Of a DNA stretch of 8,302 nucleotides, positions 1 through 5,196 are shown piece after piece; position 1 is the first letter of the stretch, and the number at the start of each line of letters is the position of its first letter. The notes beneath the pieces were generated by a model. It did no database searches, was not told the origin of the DNA, and saw nothing but the letters and a program-made list of their open reading frames with translations. Both the position numbers and the translations under genes were made by a program. The DNA comes from CAYOLL01 sp964404765 [NCBI: uncultured Gemmatimonadota bacterium] (lineage in GTDB: Bacteria; 4572-55), in NCBI GenBank assembly GCA_964404765.1, contig CAYOLL010000232.1, forward strand, positions 1 through 8,302, written 5' to 3'.

Positions 1-1366
1 ACTCGCGGGGGTAGGCGGTTTGGGCATTCTGACAGTATAAGTCCAGCAACATCATCTGTTCCCACAGCGCGGTACGAATCTGATGAGACATGGCAATTTC
101 GATCTTTTCCACTTCGTAGCCGGTTTCGTAAATCGGCCCCACATAGCGCTTCAAGGTATCCTTGACTTGCTTGACGGCATCTTCGATGGTGTTGCGCGTC
201 ATGTCCGGTTCGGCGGTGTAGGAAAAACTGATTTTGCCGCCGTATAGACCGCGCATCTCGCTCAGGTCGGCGGCGTCAATTTGCATCCGATTCAAACCGC
301 GTCCCGGCACGACGAACAGCGGGAACAAATGGCCACGTTCCATGGCCCACACCAACACCAGAGTCAGGTTATCGCTGAATTGCAGCAACGGATTGGTAGA
401 GTCGGTTTGATCCACAATTTGCAAGGCCCGACGAAAAACGTCCCATTGATTTTGCGGCAACGAGGAATCATCTTTCAGACGGTAGGAATCCAGTTTGGGC
501 GGGCGTTTTAGCAAATTATAATGGCCGTACAAGCGCGTATGCCGTTCGGGATAGTCGGCCACGCTGAATTGGTTGCCGGTGCAATCAACGGAAAAGGTGT
601 CCAGATAAATGTCTTTACCGCGACCGGCGCTTTCCCAAAAATCGTCAGCGTGGGCGCACATTTGGGTCAGAAATTGGCTGGTGGGAATGATTTTTTGCAG
701 ATGAGCCAGCATGGCCAGCGAACTGATGCCGGTTTGAAGCTGATCTTCCATATTCAAGCGGAAAACCATAAATGGCGATTGGAACGGCAGCAGTACGGCG
801 TTGGTGAAAAGTTTGAGGAAGAAATCCAACAGGGGGCCGATTTTTTGGCGCGGTTCCGTTGTCACGCCCAGTTGATTGAAACGCTCCTCGACGGCGAAGC
901 GTTCGATCAATTGCATGGCATTAGAAAGCCGAGCTAAATAGTAACTGTTAAACAGGGCGACGCTCTTTTCGATGGCGGTCTGTGGCCCGCTGACGACCAG
1001 GGCATATTGTCCGGCATCGGCCGGATTTAGACGATAAATCCGTTGTATGACCGGATAATTTCGCTGATCCAGACGCAGCGCGGCTTCGACGCGGGCAAAG
1101 CGGGCGATATCAAAAAGCGGCATGTCCGGGGCGAGTAAACGGTTTTTCTCGAACGCATCATCAGGCGGCAACTCCGATAGCAGGTCTTCCAAAGGCCCGG
1201 TCTGCATCTGCGCATCGGCGCAGGCTGCGGCGAAGGGATAGTAATATTCGGGGAAGTATTCCTGCTGCCGCAGAATGTAAATCACATCCGCGCCCGTGTC
1301 GTCCAAAAAACGGTGCAGAATCAGGTTAAGGTTGTTGAAGGTGTAAGATTCGTTAATGGTGTTCAT
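1..1366 (-). CDS. Long protein of unrecognised family, C-terminus beyond the window
   Basis: Reading the minus strand from the ATG at 1366-1364 gives 455 uninterrupted codons to the window edge, so the gene is real but its end is missing. An in-frame TAA lies 15 bases upstream, which makes this ATG the first possible start. An AAGGG Shine-Dalgarno sits 9 bases before it. The protein begins MNTINESYTFNNLNL and has no signal peptide or membrane segment, so it is probably cytoplasmic. It is rich in Leu, Asp and aromatic residues, with a Tyr/Phe-rich patch near residues 42-50 (EYFPEYYYPF) and a Lys/Glu-rich, probably helical stretch near residues 395-435. I see no nucleotide-binding loop, DNA-binding helix or catalytic motif that I can name. 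Codon use looks like that of the other genes. It is transcribed away from the DinB operon, so it is a separate unit. The function is unknown. Confidence 0.85.
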   Translation of the reverse strand, partial: MNTINESYTFNNLNLILHRFLDDTGADVIYILRQQEYFPEYYYPFAAACADAQMQTGPLEDLLSELPPDDAFEKNRLLAPDMPLFDIARFARVEAALRLDQRNYPVIQRIYRLNPADAGQYALVVSGPQTAIEKSVALFNSYYLARLSNAMQLIERFAVEERFNQLGVTTEPRQKIGPLLDFFLKLFTNAVLLPFQSPFMVFRLNMEDQLQTGISSLAMLAHLQKIIPTSQFLTQMCAHADDFWESAGRGKDIYLDTFSVDCTGNQFSVADYPERHTRLYGHYNLLKRPPKLDSYRLKDDSSLPQNQWDVFRRALQIVDQTDSTNPLLQFSDNLTLVLVWAMERGHLFPLFVVPGRGLNRMQIDAADLSEMRGLYGGKISFSYTAEPDMTRNTIEDAVKQVKDTLKRYVGPIYETGYEVEKIEIAMSHQIRTALWEQMMLLDLYCQNAQTAYPRE

Positions 1367-1411
1367 GGCGTCATGCCCTTACGTTAAATTGTGAAAGATG
1401 TGAACGCCATC

Positions 1412-1440
1412 AATAAACGCCATTACCTGCGGAATTGCAA
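1412..1440 (-). promoter_or_regulatory. Weak candidate promoter for the unrecognised minus-strand gene
   Basis: On the minus strand TTGCAA (1440-1435) is separated by 17 bases from TTTATT (1417-1412), about 46 bases before the ATG. The -10 match is mediocre. The octamer ATGGCGTT occurs twice on this strand, 13 bases apart start to start, overlapping and following the -10, and could be a regulator half-site pair. The call rests on spacing and partial consensus only. Confidence 0.3.
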
Positions 1441-1454
1441 CTGTGATTTTTGCC

Positions 1455-1474
1455 GAGTGTTACTGAGTGTTACC
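1455..1474. repeat. Tandem 10-bp direct repeat, possible operator
   Basis: GAGTGTTACT is followed at once by GAGTGTTACC, a two-unit tandem repeat with one mismatch. The 10-base period is close to one helical turn, which is typical of sites for a dimeric regulator on one DNA face. It lies just upstream of the candidate promoter of the minus-strand gene. A chance repeat is also possible. Confidence 0.5.
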
Positions 1475-1526
1475 GGATAAGTGAATGTGCGGAAATTATG
1501 CATTGCGGACGTAGAAATCATACTAT

Positions 1527-1566
1527 AAAAAAAACCGTTGGACAAGCAAAGTCCAACGGGTTTTTT
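1527..1566. terminator. Bidirectional intrinsic terminator between divergent genes
   Basis: A perfect 9-bp stem, CCGTTGGAC (1535-1543) with GTCCAACGG (1551-1559), encloses a 7-base loop. Eight A's precede it and six T's follow it after one G, so it can terminate transcripts in either direction, most strongly on the minus strand. Both neighbouring genes are transcribed away from it, so it does not end either of them. It may end a small RNA or insulate the two promoters. Confidence 0.85.
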
Positions 1567-1629
1567 GTTGTACGCTCATTTTGCATGTGGTCTCTCGTTA
1601 TAGATGCCCACTGCTTGGTCAAATTTCAA

Positions 1630-1658
1630 TTGCATTTTTAATGCCAGCATTGTAGTAT
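1630..1658 (+). promoter_or_regulatory. Candidate sigma-70-type promoter of the DinB/threonine aldolase operon
   Basis: TTGCAT (1630-1635), a 17-base spacer and TAGTAT (1653-1658) fit the housekeeping consensus. Transcription would start near 1665 and leave a leader of about 50 bases before the DinB start. It lies downstream of the intergenic terminator, so the operon would be shielded from upstream transcription. Confidence 0.5.
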
Positions 1659-1717
1659 TTGCAGGCATGAAATGAAAAGTTACCAAAACCATATTTCATC
1701 AACAAAAGGAACTACTT

Positions 1718-2182
1718 ATGTCCACGCAACGCATTGCCAAAATTCAACAACTGCCGGCGCAATTGGAAGCCGCTATTGCCGGGCTGAACGACGCCCAATT
1801 GGATACGCCCTACCGCGACGGCGGCTGGACGGTGCGCCAGGTCGTCCATCATCTGGCCGATTCGCACATGAACGCCTATATCCGAATGCGGCTGATCGCC
1901 ACGGAAGATCGGCCGACGCTCAAGCCGTACGATCAGGATGTCTGGGCTCGTTTTTACGATGCCCAAAGTATGCCGGTAGCGCCGTCGCTGGCCATTTTGC
2001 GCGGCCTGCACGAGCGCTGGACGGACTTTTTGCAGCGCTTGTCGGCGGAAAGCTGGAGCCGGGCCGGTCATCATCCCGAACGCGGCGAAGTCACGCTGGA
2101 TAGTCTGGTGACCATCTACGCCGGGCACGGGGCCAAGCACGTTGACCAAATTATGGGTCTGCGTCAGGCGAAAGGCTGGTAA
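1718..2182 (+). CDS. DinB-superfamily metal-dependent protein, YfiT/BstA-like
   Basis: This 154-residue protein is a four-helix-bundle DinB_2 family member that closely resembles Bacillus YfiT, a metal-binding protein annotated as a putative metal-dependent hydrolase and related to bacillithiol S-transferases. The hallmark segments are GGWTVRQVVHHLADSH (residues 35-50), LKPYDQDVW (68-76) and YAGHGAKHVDQI (134-145). Likely metal ligands are H44 in helix 2 and H137 and H141 in the HxxxH of the last helix. Their 93- and 4-residue spacing is the one I recall for YfiT. The ATG at 1718 has AAGGA seven bases upstream (1706-1710). There is no signal peptide, so it is cytoplasmic. It leads a tight operon with the threonine aldolase. 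The family is clear. The substrate (a thiol adduct, or another small molecule) is not shown by the sequence. Confidence 0.93.
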   Translation: MSTQRIAKIQQLPAQLEAAIAGLNDAQLDTPYRDGGWTVRQVVHHLADSHMNAYIRMRLIATEDRPTLKPYDQDVWARFYDAQSMPVAPSLAILRGLHERWTDFLQRLSAESWSRAGHHPERGEVTLDSLVTIYAGHGAKHVDQIMGLRQAKGW

Positions 2183-2191
2183 TCGCAACGT

Positions 2192-3232
2192 ATGACTTTC
2201 AACAAGAAAAGTTTTGCCAGCGATAACAATTCCGGTGTGCACCCGGAGATTATGACCGCCATGGCCGCGGCCAATCAGGGCCATGTTATCGGCTATGGCG
2301 ACGATCCATATACCGAACAGGCCATCGCCCAATTTAAGCGGCATTTTGGCGAGGAGTGCGCGGTTTTCTTCGTCTTTAGCGGCACCGGGGCCAACGTCCT
2401 CGGTCTGAAGGCGGTCACCCATTCCTTTCATTCTATTATCTGCGCCGAAACTTCGCACATTCAGGTGGACGAGTGCGGCGCGCCGGAAAAGTTCACTGGC
2501 TGCAAGCTGCTGCCCGTGGCCACCTCCAACGGCAAGCTGACGCCGGAGCAAATCAGGCCGCATCTGCACGGTTTCGACTTTGAGCATCACAGCCAGCCGC
2601 GGGTGATTTCCATCACCCAGGCCACGGAAATGGGCACGGTTTATACCGTCGCAGAGATGAAAGCGCTGGCCGATCTGGCTCATGCCCATCAAATGGTTTT
2701 GCATGTGGACGGGGCGCGGATTGCCAATGCCGCGGTCAGTCTGGGCCTGGATTTTCAACTGTTGACACGGGCAGCGGGCGTCGATATTCTGTCATTTGGC
2801 GGGACGAAAAACGGGTTGATGTACGGCGAAGCGGTGGTCTTTTTCAATCTTGATTTGGTGAAGGATGTCAAATATTACCGCAAGCAATCCACCCAACTTG
2901 GCTCAAAGATGCGCTTTATTTCCGCCCAATTTGAAGCCTATCTCCGCGGCGATTTATGGCAGCGCAACGCCGGCCACGCCAATCGCATGGCCCGCCTGTT
3001 GGCCGATAGTGTCCGCGACATCCCGCAGGTCAAAATCACCCAGCCGGTTGAAGCCAACGGCGTTTTTGCCATCATCCCGCGCGAAGCGATTGCGCCCTTG
3101 CAGCAGGAATATTTCTTCTATATCTGGAACGAGGTTGCGTCCGAAGTGCGCTGGATGTGCTCGTTTGACACGACGGAAGAGGATGTGGAAACTTTTGTCA
3201 AATGCTTGCGGAAGATACTGAACTCGATATAA
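2192..3232 (+). CDS. ltaE: Low-specificity L-threonine aldolase (PLP-dependent)
   Basis: This 346-residue fold-type I PLP enzyme cleaves L-threonine or L-allo-threonine to glycine and acetaldehyde. Its length and motifs match the Pseudomonas-type enzyme. FASDNNSG lies near residue 8, IGYGDDPYTE near 33, and CAETSHIQVDECGAPE near 84, with H89 expected to stack on the cofactor ring. ITQATEMGTVY is at 141-151, HVDGAR at 171-176 has D173 and R176 contacting PLP, and SFGGTKNG at 201-208 has K206 as the Schiff-base lysine. All catalytic residues are present, so it should be active in the cytoplasm. The start lies 9 bases after the DinB stop with only a weak Shine-Dalgarno (AAAGG about 17 bases back), which suggests translational coupling. 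A related beta-eliminating lyase activity cannot be excluded, but aldolase is the better fit. Confidence 0.95.
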   Translation: MTFNKKSFASDNNSGVHPEIMTAMAAANQGHVIGYGDDPYTEQAIAQFKRHFGEECAVFFVFSGTGANVLGLKAVTHSFHSIICAETSHIQVDECGAPEKFTGCKLLPVATSNGKLTPEQIRPHLHGFDFEHHSQPRVISITQATEMGTVYTVAEMKALADLAHAHQMVLHVDGARIANAAVSLGLDFQLLTRAAGVDILSFGGTKNGLMYGEAVVFFNLDLVKDVKYYRKQSTQLGSKMRFISAQFEAYLRGDLWQRNAGHANRMARLLADSVRDIPQVKITQPVEANGVFAIIPREAIAPLQQEYFFYIWNEVASEVRWMCSFDTTEEDVETFVKCLRKILNSI

Positions 3233-3288
3233 TCCCAGGATATGCCAACATGCTGCAACTACCCATCCTCACTTTTCAGGAGTTTGTT

Positions 3289-3879
3289 ATGAGCGAATCA
3301 CTGCCATTGGCAGCGATTCATGCCGCCATATTGGAGTTTATCGGAGATCGGGATGACGTTGTTTTATTCGGCGCGCAGGCTGTGAACGCCTACGTTTCCG
3401 AGCCGCGGATGACCCCGGCTGTTGACCTGATCTCCAATCGGGCGGCGGAATTGGCCGAAGAAATCAAGACCTTTCTTCATGACAAATTTCATGCGGCGAT
3501 TCGCACCCGCGAAGTCGCTCTGGGACGCGGTTACCGCATTTATCAAGTGCAAAAAGACGGTAATCGTCACTTGGTGGATGTTCGGCAGGAGCCAATTTTG
3601 CCGAAAGCGCGAAAAATTGAAAAAATTTGGGTAATCGCCCCGGTCGAGTTAATCGCCTATAAAGTCATCGCCTGCCGGCAACGGAAGGGTCAGCCTAAAT
3701 CGGGTACGGATTGGCGCGATCTGGCCTTGTTGCTGCTGCGCTTTCCCGAACTAAAGCGAACCGACGGCGTTGTCAGCGAATGTCTGCTTGCGTTAAAGGC
3801 CGAACCGAGCGTTTTAGAGGCGTGGCGCGAATGGGTGGCTCTTGAGATCCAACCGCCGAATGAGGATGACGCGTTTTGA
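3289..3879 (+). CDS. Nucleotidyltransferase-like protein (AbiEii/DUF6036-like) with altered active site
   Basis: A 196-residue protein of the nucleotidyltransferase superfamily seen in AbiEii-like and DUF6036-like proteins. Residues 24-36 (VVLFGAQAVNAYV) form the glycine-containing loop. PRMTPAVDLIS (39-49) is the metal-binding strand, HLVDVRQ (94-100) the third strand, and PVELIAYKVIA followed by SGTDWRDL (118-145) the helical part with K125. The usual strand ends D-x-D, but here the first Asp is A44 (codon GCT at 3418-3420) and only D46 remains, so activity is doubtful. AGGAG at 3278-3282, six bases before the ATG at 3289, fixes the start. A longer in-frame extension to 3202 overlaps the aldolase and has no such site. 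It sits 56 bases after the aldolase and may share its transcript. No AbiEi-type antitoxin is adjacent. Confidence 0.8.
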   Translation: MSESLPLAAIHAAILEFIGDRDDVVLFGAQAVNAYVSEPRMTPAVDLISNRAAELAEEIKTFLHDKFHAAIRTREVALGRGYRIYQVQKDGNRHLVDVRQEPILPKARKIEKIWVIAPVELIAYKVIACRQRKGQPKSGTDWRDLALLLLRFPELKRTDGVVSECLLALKAEPSVLEAWREWVALEIQPPNEDDAF

Positions 3880-3921
3880 AGCCAGCCTGCAGTAGACATA
3901 ACAACTTCCGCCAATTTCGCC

Positions 3922-3950
3922 TTGCCAAAAATCGCCGCTTGTGATACATT
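3922..3950 (+). promoter_or_regulatory. Extended -10 promoter, copy 1, before the antitoxin gene
   Basis: TTGCCA (3922-3927), a 17-base spacer and TACATT (3945-3950) preceded by TGA (the TGn of an extended -10) make a good housekeeping promoter. Start near 3957 gives a leader of about 56 bases. The whole unit recurs at 4330 before another gene, which strengthens the call. Confidence 0.75.
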
Positions 3951-3960
3951 CTCTCATCAT
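3922..3960 (+). repeat. 39-base direct repeat, copy 1 (promoter module)
   Basis: The 39 bases here match 4330-4368 with only two differences, T or G at repeat position 11 and C or G at position 34. The repeat covers -35, spacer, -10 and the likely start point. Conservation of the spacer, which normally drifts, shows a recent duplication or a conserved operator. The two copies bracket the antitoxin and its broken toxin. Confidence 0.9.
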
Positions 3961-4012
3961 TGTCATTGTCTATCAGCATGTGATCTATTTTCATCTGAGG
4001 ATTGGGAGCAAG

Positions 4013-4243
4013 ATGCAAGCTATCCGTGAAATAAAAAAGGTCAAAGATCATCAGGTCATCATCACCTTGCCGCCTTCTTTTGAAACAGAAGAAGTGGAAG
4101 TTATCGTTTTTCCCGTGCCGGCGAAAATAAAAAAACCGCCTGAAAAAAAAGAAACACTGCAAGAATTTTTGCTGCACGGCCCCACTTGGAGCAAAGAAGA
4201 GGTAAAGTCATTTGAAAAAACCATTCGGGAACGGTACAAATGA
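4013..4243 (+). CDS. VapB-like antitoxin of a VapBC module, toxin partner lost
   Basis: A 76-residue protein starting MQAIREIKKVKDHQVIITLP. The N-terminal half has the short beta-strand pattern of small antitoxins (VIITLPPSFETEEVEVIVFP spans residues 15-34), followed by a Lys/Pro-rich linker at 37-46 and a C-terminal helix after FLLHGPTWSKEEV (52-64), the part that would thread into a PIN-domain toxin. The ATG at 4013 has GGGAG at 4004-4008. An upstream GTG at 3941 lies inside the promoter -10 region and is rejected. The stop overlaps a second ATG as ATGA (4240-4243), the usual antitoxin-toxin junction. The assignment rests on size, pattern and this context. The exact antitoxin family is uncertain. 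With no full toxin beside it, it may be a solitary antitoxin acting on a toxin elsewhere, or may be decaying. Confidence 0.72.
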   Translation: MQAIREIKKVKDHQVIITLPPSFETEEVEVIVFPVPAKIKKPPEKKETLQEFLLHGPTWSKEEVKSFEKTIRERYK

Positions 4244-4322
4244 GCTGCCTTTGGCCACGCTGAACGCAAAACATTTCAAGCGAATCAATGACTTGCAGTT
4301 GATTGAACAAGGACACCGTTAA
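4240..4322 (+). pseudogene. VapC-like PIN-domain toxin, internally deleted remnant
   Basis: Positions 4245-4322 encode LPLATLNAKHFKRINDLQLI plus a five-residue tail and a TAA stop. The pattern LATLN-KHF-RI--LQLI is the typical end of a PIN-domain VapC RNase, including the Asn/His-containing last strand and helix. The expected toxin start, an ATG overlapping the antitoxin stop, survives at 4240-4242, but it runs into TGA after seven codons in a different frame. The simplest reading is an internal deletion of most of the gene (around 110 codons, given usual VapC size), which removed all catalytic acidic residues. What is left cannot be an active nuclease. Confidence 0.65.
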
Positions 4323-4329
4323 ATGCTGT

Positions 4330-4358
4330 TTGCCAAAAAGCGCCGCTTGTGATACATT
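4330..4358 (+). promoter_or_regulatory. Extended -10 promoter, copy 2, before the membrane protein gene
   Basis: TTGCCA (4330-4335), a 17-base spacer and TACATT (4353-4358) preceded by TGA repeat the arrangement at 3922. Transcription would start near 4365, about 48 bases before the ATG at 4413, so the membrane protein gene has its own promoter. Confidence 0.75.
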
Positions 4359-4368
4359 CTCTGATCAT
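4330..4368 (+). repeat. 39-base direct repeat, copy 2 (promoter module)
   Basis: Second copy of the unit at 3922-3960, 408 bases away, with 37 of 39 bases identical. Similarity fades right after ATCAT, though a loosely similar T/C/A-rich stretch continues for a few bases. Recombination between the copies would remove the antitoxin/toxin-remnant segment cleanly. Confidence 0.9.
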
Positions 4369-4412
4369 CATCACCTGTGAAGCGAACCAAATGAATCTAC
4401 CCGGAAGGCCCT

Positions 4413-5081
4413 ATGACCGAACTCATCAACGCCGCGCTACTGCTGATTAACCTGCCCTTTACCATCCTGTTGGGGCTGGTGCTGGTGTATTGGCTGTTTG
4501 TCATTCTTGGCGGACTGAACATGCACGGATTGCATGTGGATGCGCACGGCTTTCATTTTGACGCCCCCGATGTTGATGCTCATGTTGAAGTCGATGGTGG
4601 CGGAGGCGATCAGCCGGCTTTTGGCAGCTTCTATCCCATGCTGGCTTTTTTGAACATCGGCAAGGTGCCATTCATGGTCATCTTCAGCTTCCTGATTCTT
4701 TTTATGTGGATGGGCGCGATTCTGGCCAATCACTATCTGAATTCAGGCGCAGCCATCCTGTTCGCCGCGCTGTTGCTGATTCCGAACTTCCTCATCGCCA
4801 CGATTCTGACCAAAATTGTCACCCTGCCGCTGGTACCGCTCTTTCGGGCCTTAACCACCGACCCTGATTTAATTGAGACCGCCGTAGGTCAGGCCTGCAT
4901 CGTTACCCTGGCGGCTGATGAAGACAAAGTCGGACAGGCCGAAGTGACCACCGGCGGGGCGCCGCTATTAGTCAGCGTTAAGCCTTTGAAAGGCGGCGCC
5001 ATTACCAAGGGCACAAAAGCAATCATCATTAAAAAGAGTGATACGCGTGATTTTTACTGGATTGATCTTCTCAACGATTAG
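4413..5081 (+). CDS. Inner-membrane protein with OB-fold tail, YqiJ/DUF1449-like
   Basis: A 222-residue membrane protein. Hydrophobic segments are at about residues 7-33, 76-106 and 113-144. Residues 37-62 form a hydrophilic loop packed with His (38, 41, 45, 48, 57) and Asp (43, 50, 53, 55, 61), followed by a glycine run. Residues 153-222 look like the small beta-barrel (OB-fold, NfeD-like) domain, with the core VGQACIVTL and KGTKAIIIK. This order is that of YqiJ/DUF1449 proteins, which often pair with flotillin-type YqiK proteins. No flotillin gene lies in this window. Asp-rich loops are common in the family, while the His content here stands out. GGAAGG (4403-4408) precedes the ATG. The molecular role is unknown. 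Membrane organisation or stress response is an inference from the family's usual partner. Confidence 0.82.
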   Translation: MTELINAALLLINLPFTILLGLVLVYWLFVILGGLNMHGLHVDAHGFHFDAPDVDAHVEVDGGGGDQPAFGSFYPMLAFLNIGKVPFMVIFSFLILFMWMGAILANHYLNSGAAILFAALLLIPNFLIATILTKIVTLPLVPLFRALTTDPDLIETAVGQACIVTLAADEDKVGQAEVTTGGAPLLVSVKPLKGGAITKGTKAIIIKKSDTRDFYWIDLLND

Positions 5082-5113
5082 CCTGCCAAAAAGGCTCATA
5101 GAACAAGTTTGTG

Positions 5114-5181
5114 GAAATCCAACCTTGCGAAGGCTTCAGTGCACAAAACATGCGGATTTCAAATTAAGCCTTCGCAAGGTT
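5114..5181 (+). repeat. Nested inverted repeats in the amidase leader
   Basis: AACCTTGCGAAGGCTT (5121-5136) is a perfect 16-base inverted match to 5166-5181, with a 29-base loop. A second pair, GAAATCC (5114-5120) and GGATTTC (5154-5160), interlocks with it in A-B-A'-B' order. The two stems can therefore form a pseudoknot or compete as alternatives. The right arm carries the only Shine-Dalgarno-like AAGG before the amidase start at 5197, so folding could hide it. There is no T-tract, so it is not a standard terminator. Confidence 0.8.
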
Positions 5182-5196
5182 TCACCATTTTATCCC

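Larger units (their letters stand above)
1367..1717. other. Divergent intergenic region (351 bases)
   Basis: This gap separates the minus-strand gene from the DinB operon. It contains a weak candidate promoter for the left gene, a better one for the right gene, a 10-bp tandem repeat, and a bidirectional terminator in the middle. A 63-codon frame runs through it, but that frame reads straight across the terminator hairpin and has no Shine-Dalgarno, so I do not call a gene here. Confidence 0.7.

Noticed and set aside
281-937. Two plus-strand frames of 76 and 138 codons
   Set aside because: They are opposite the continuous 455-codon minus-strand gene and have no family resemblance.
1450-1641. 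63-codon plus-strand frame in the divergent gap
   Set aside because: It reads through the terminator hairpin and its T-run and lacks a Shine-Dalgarno.
1712-2758. 348-codon open frame on the minus strand
   Set aside because: It is antisense to the DinB and aldolase genes, which have clear family motifs. Its translation has no recognisable domain and is an effect of GC-rich codon use.
3202-3288. N-terminal extension of the nucleotidyltransferase-like gene
   Set aside because: It overlaps the aldolase end and has no ribosome site, whereas AGGAG sits six bases before the ATG at 3289.
3941-4012. GTG start for the antitoxin gene
   Set aside because: The GTG is inside the extended -10 element, upstream of any likely transcript start. 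ATG 4013 has its own GGGAG.
5080-5096. Small hairpin (AGCCT/AGGCT) after the membrane protein stop as terminator
   Set aside because: Only five pairs and no T-tract follow, so I do not call it.
5038-5196. GTG start extending the amidase into the membrane protein gene
   Set aside because: It overlaps the upstream gene, reads through the inverted repeat, and would bury the signal peptide about 60 residues inside the protein.
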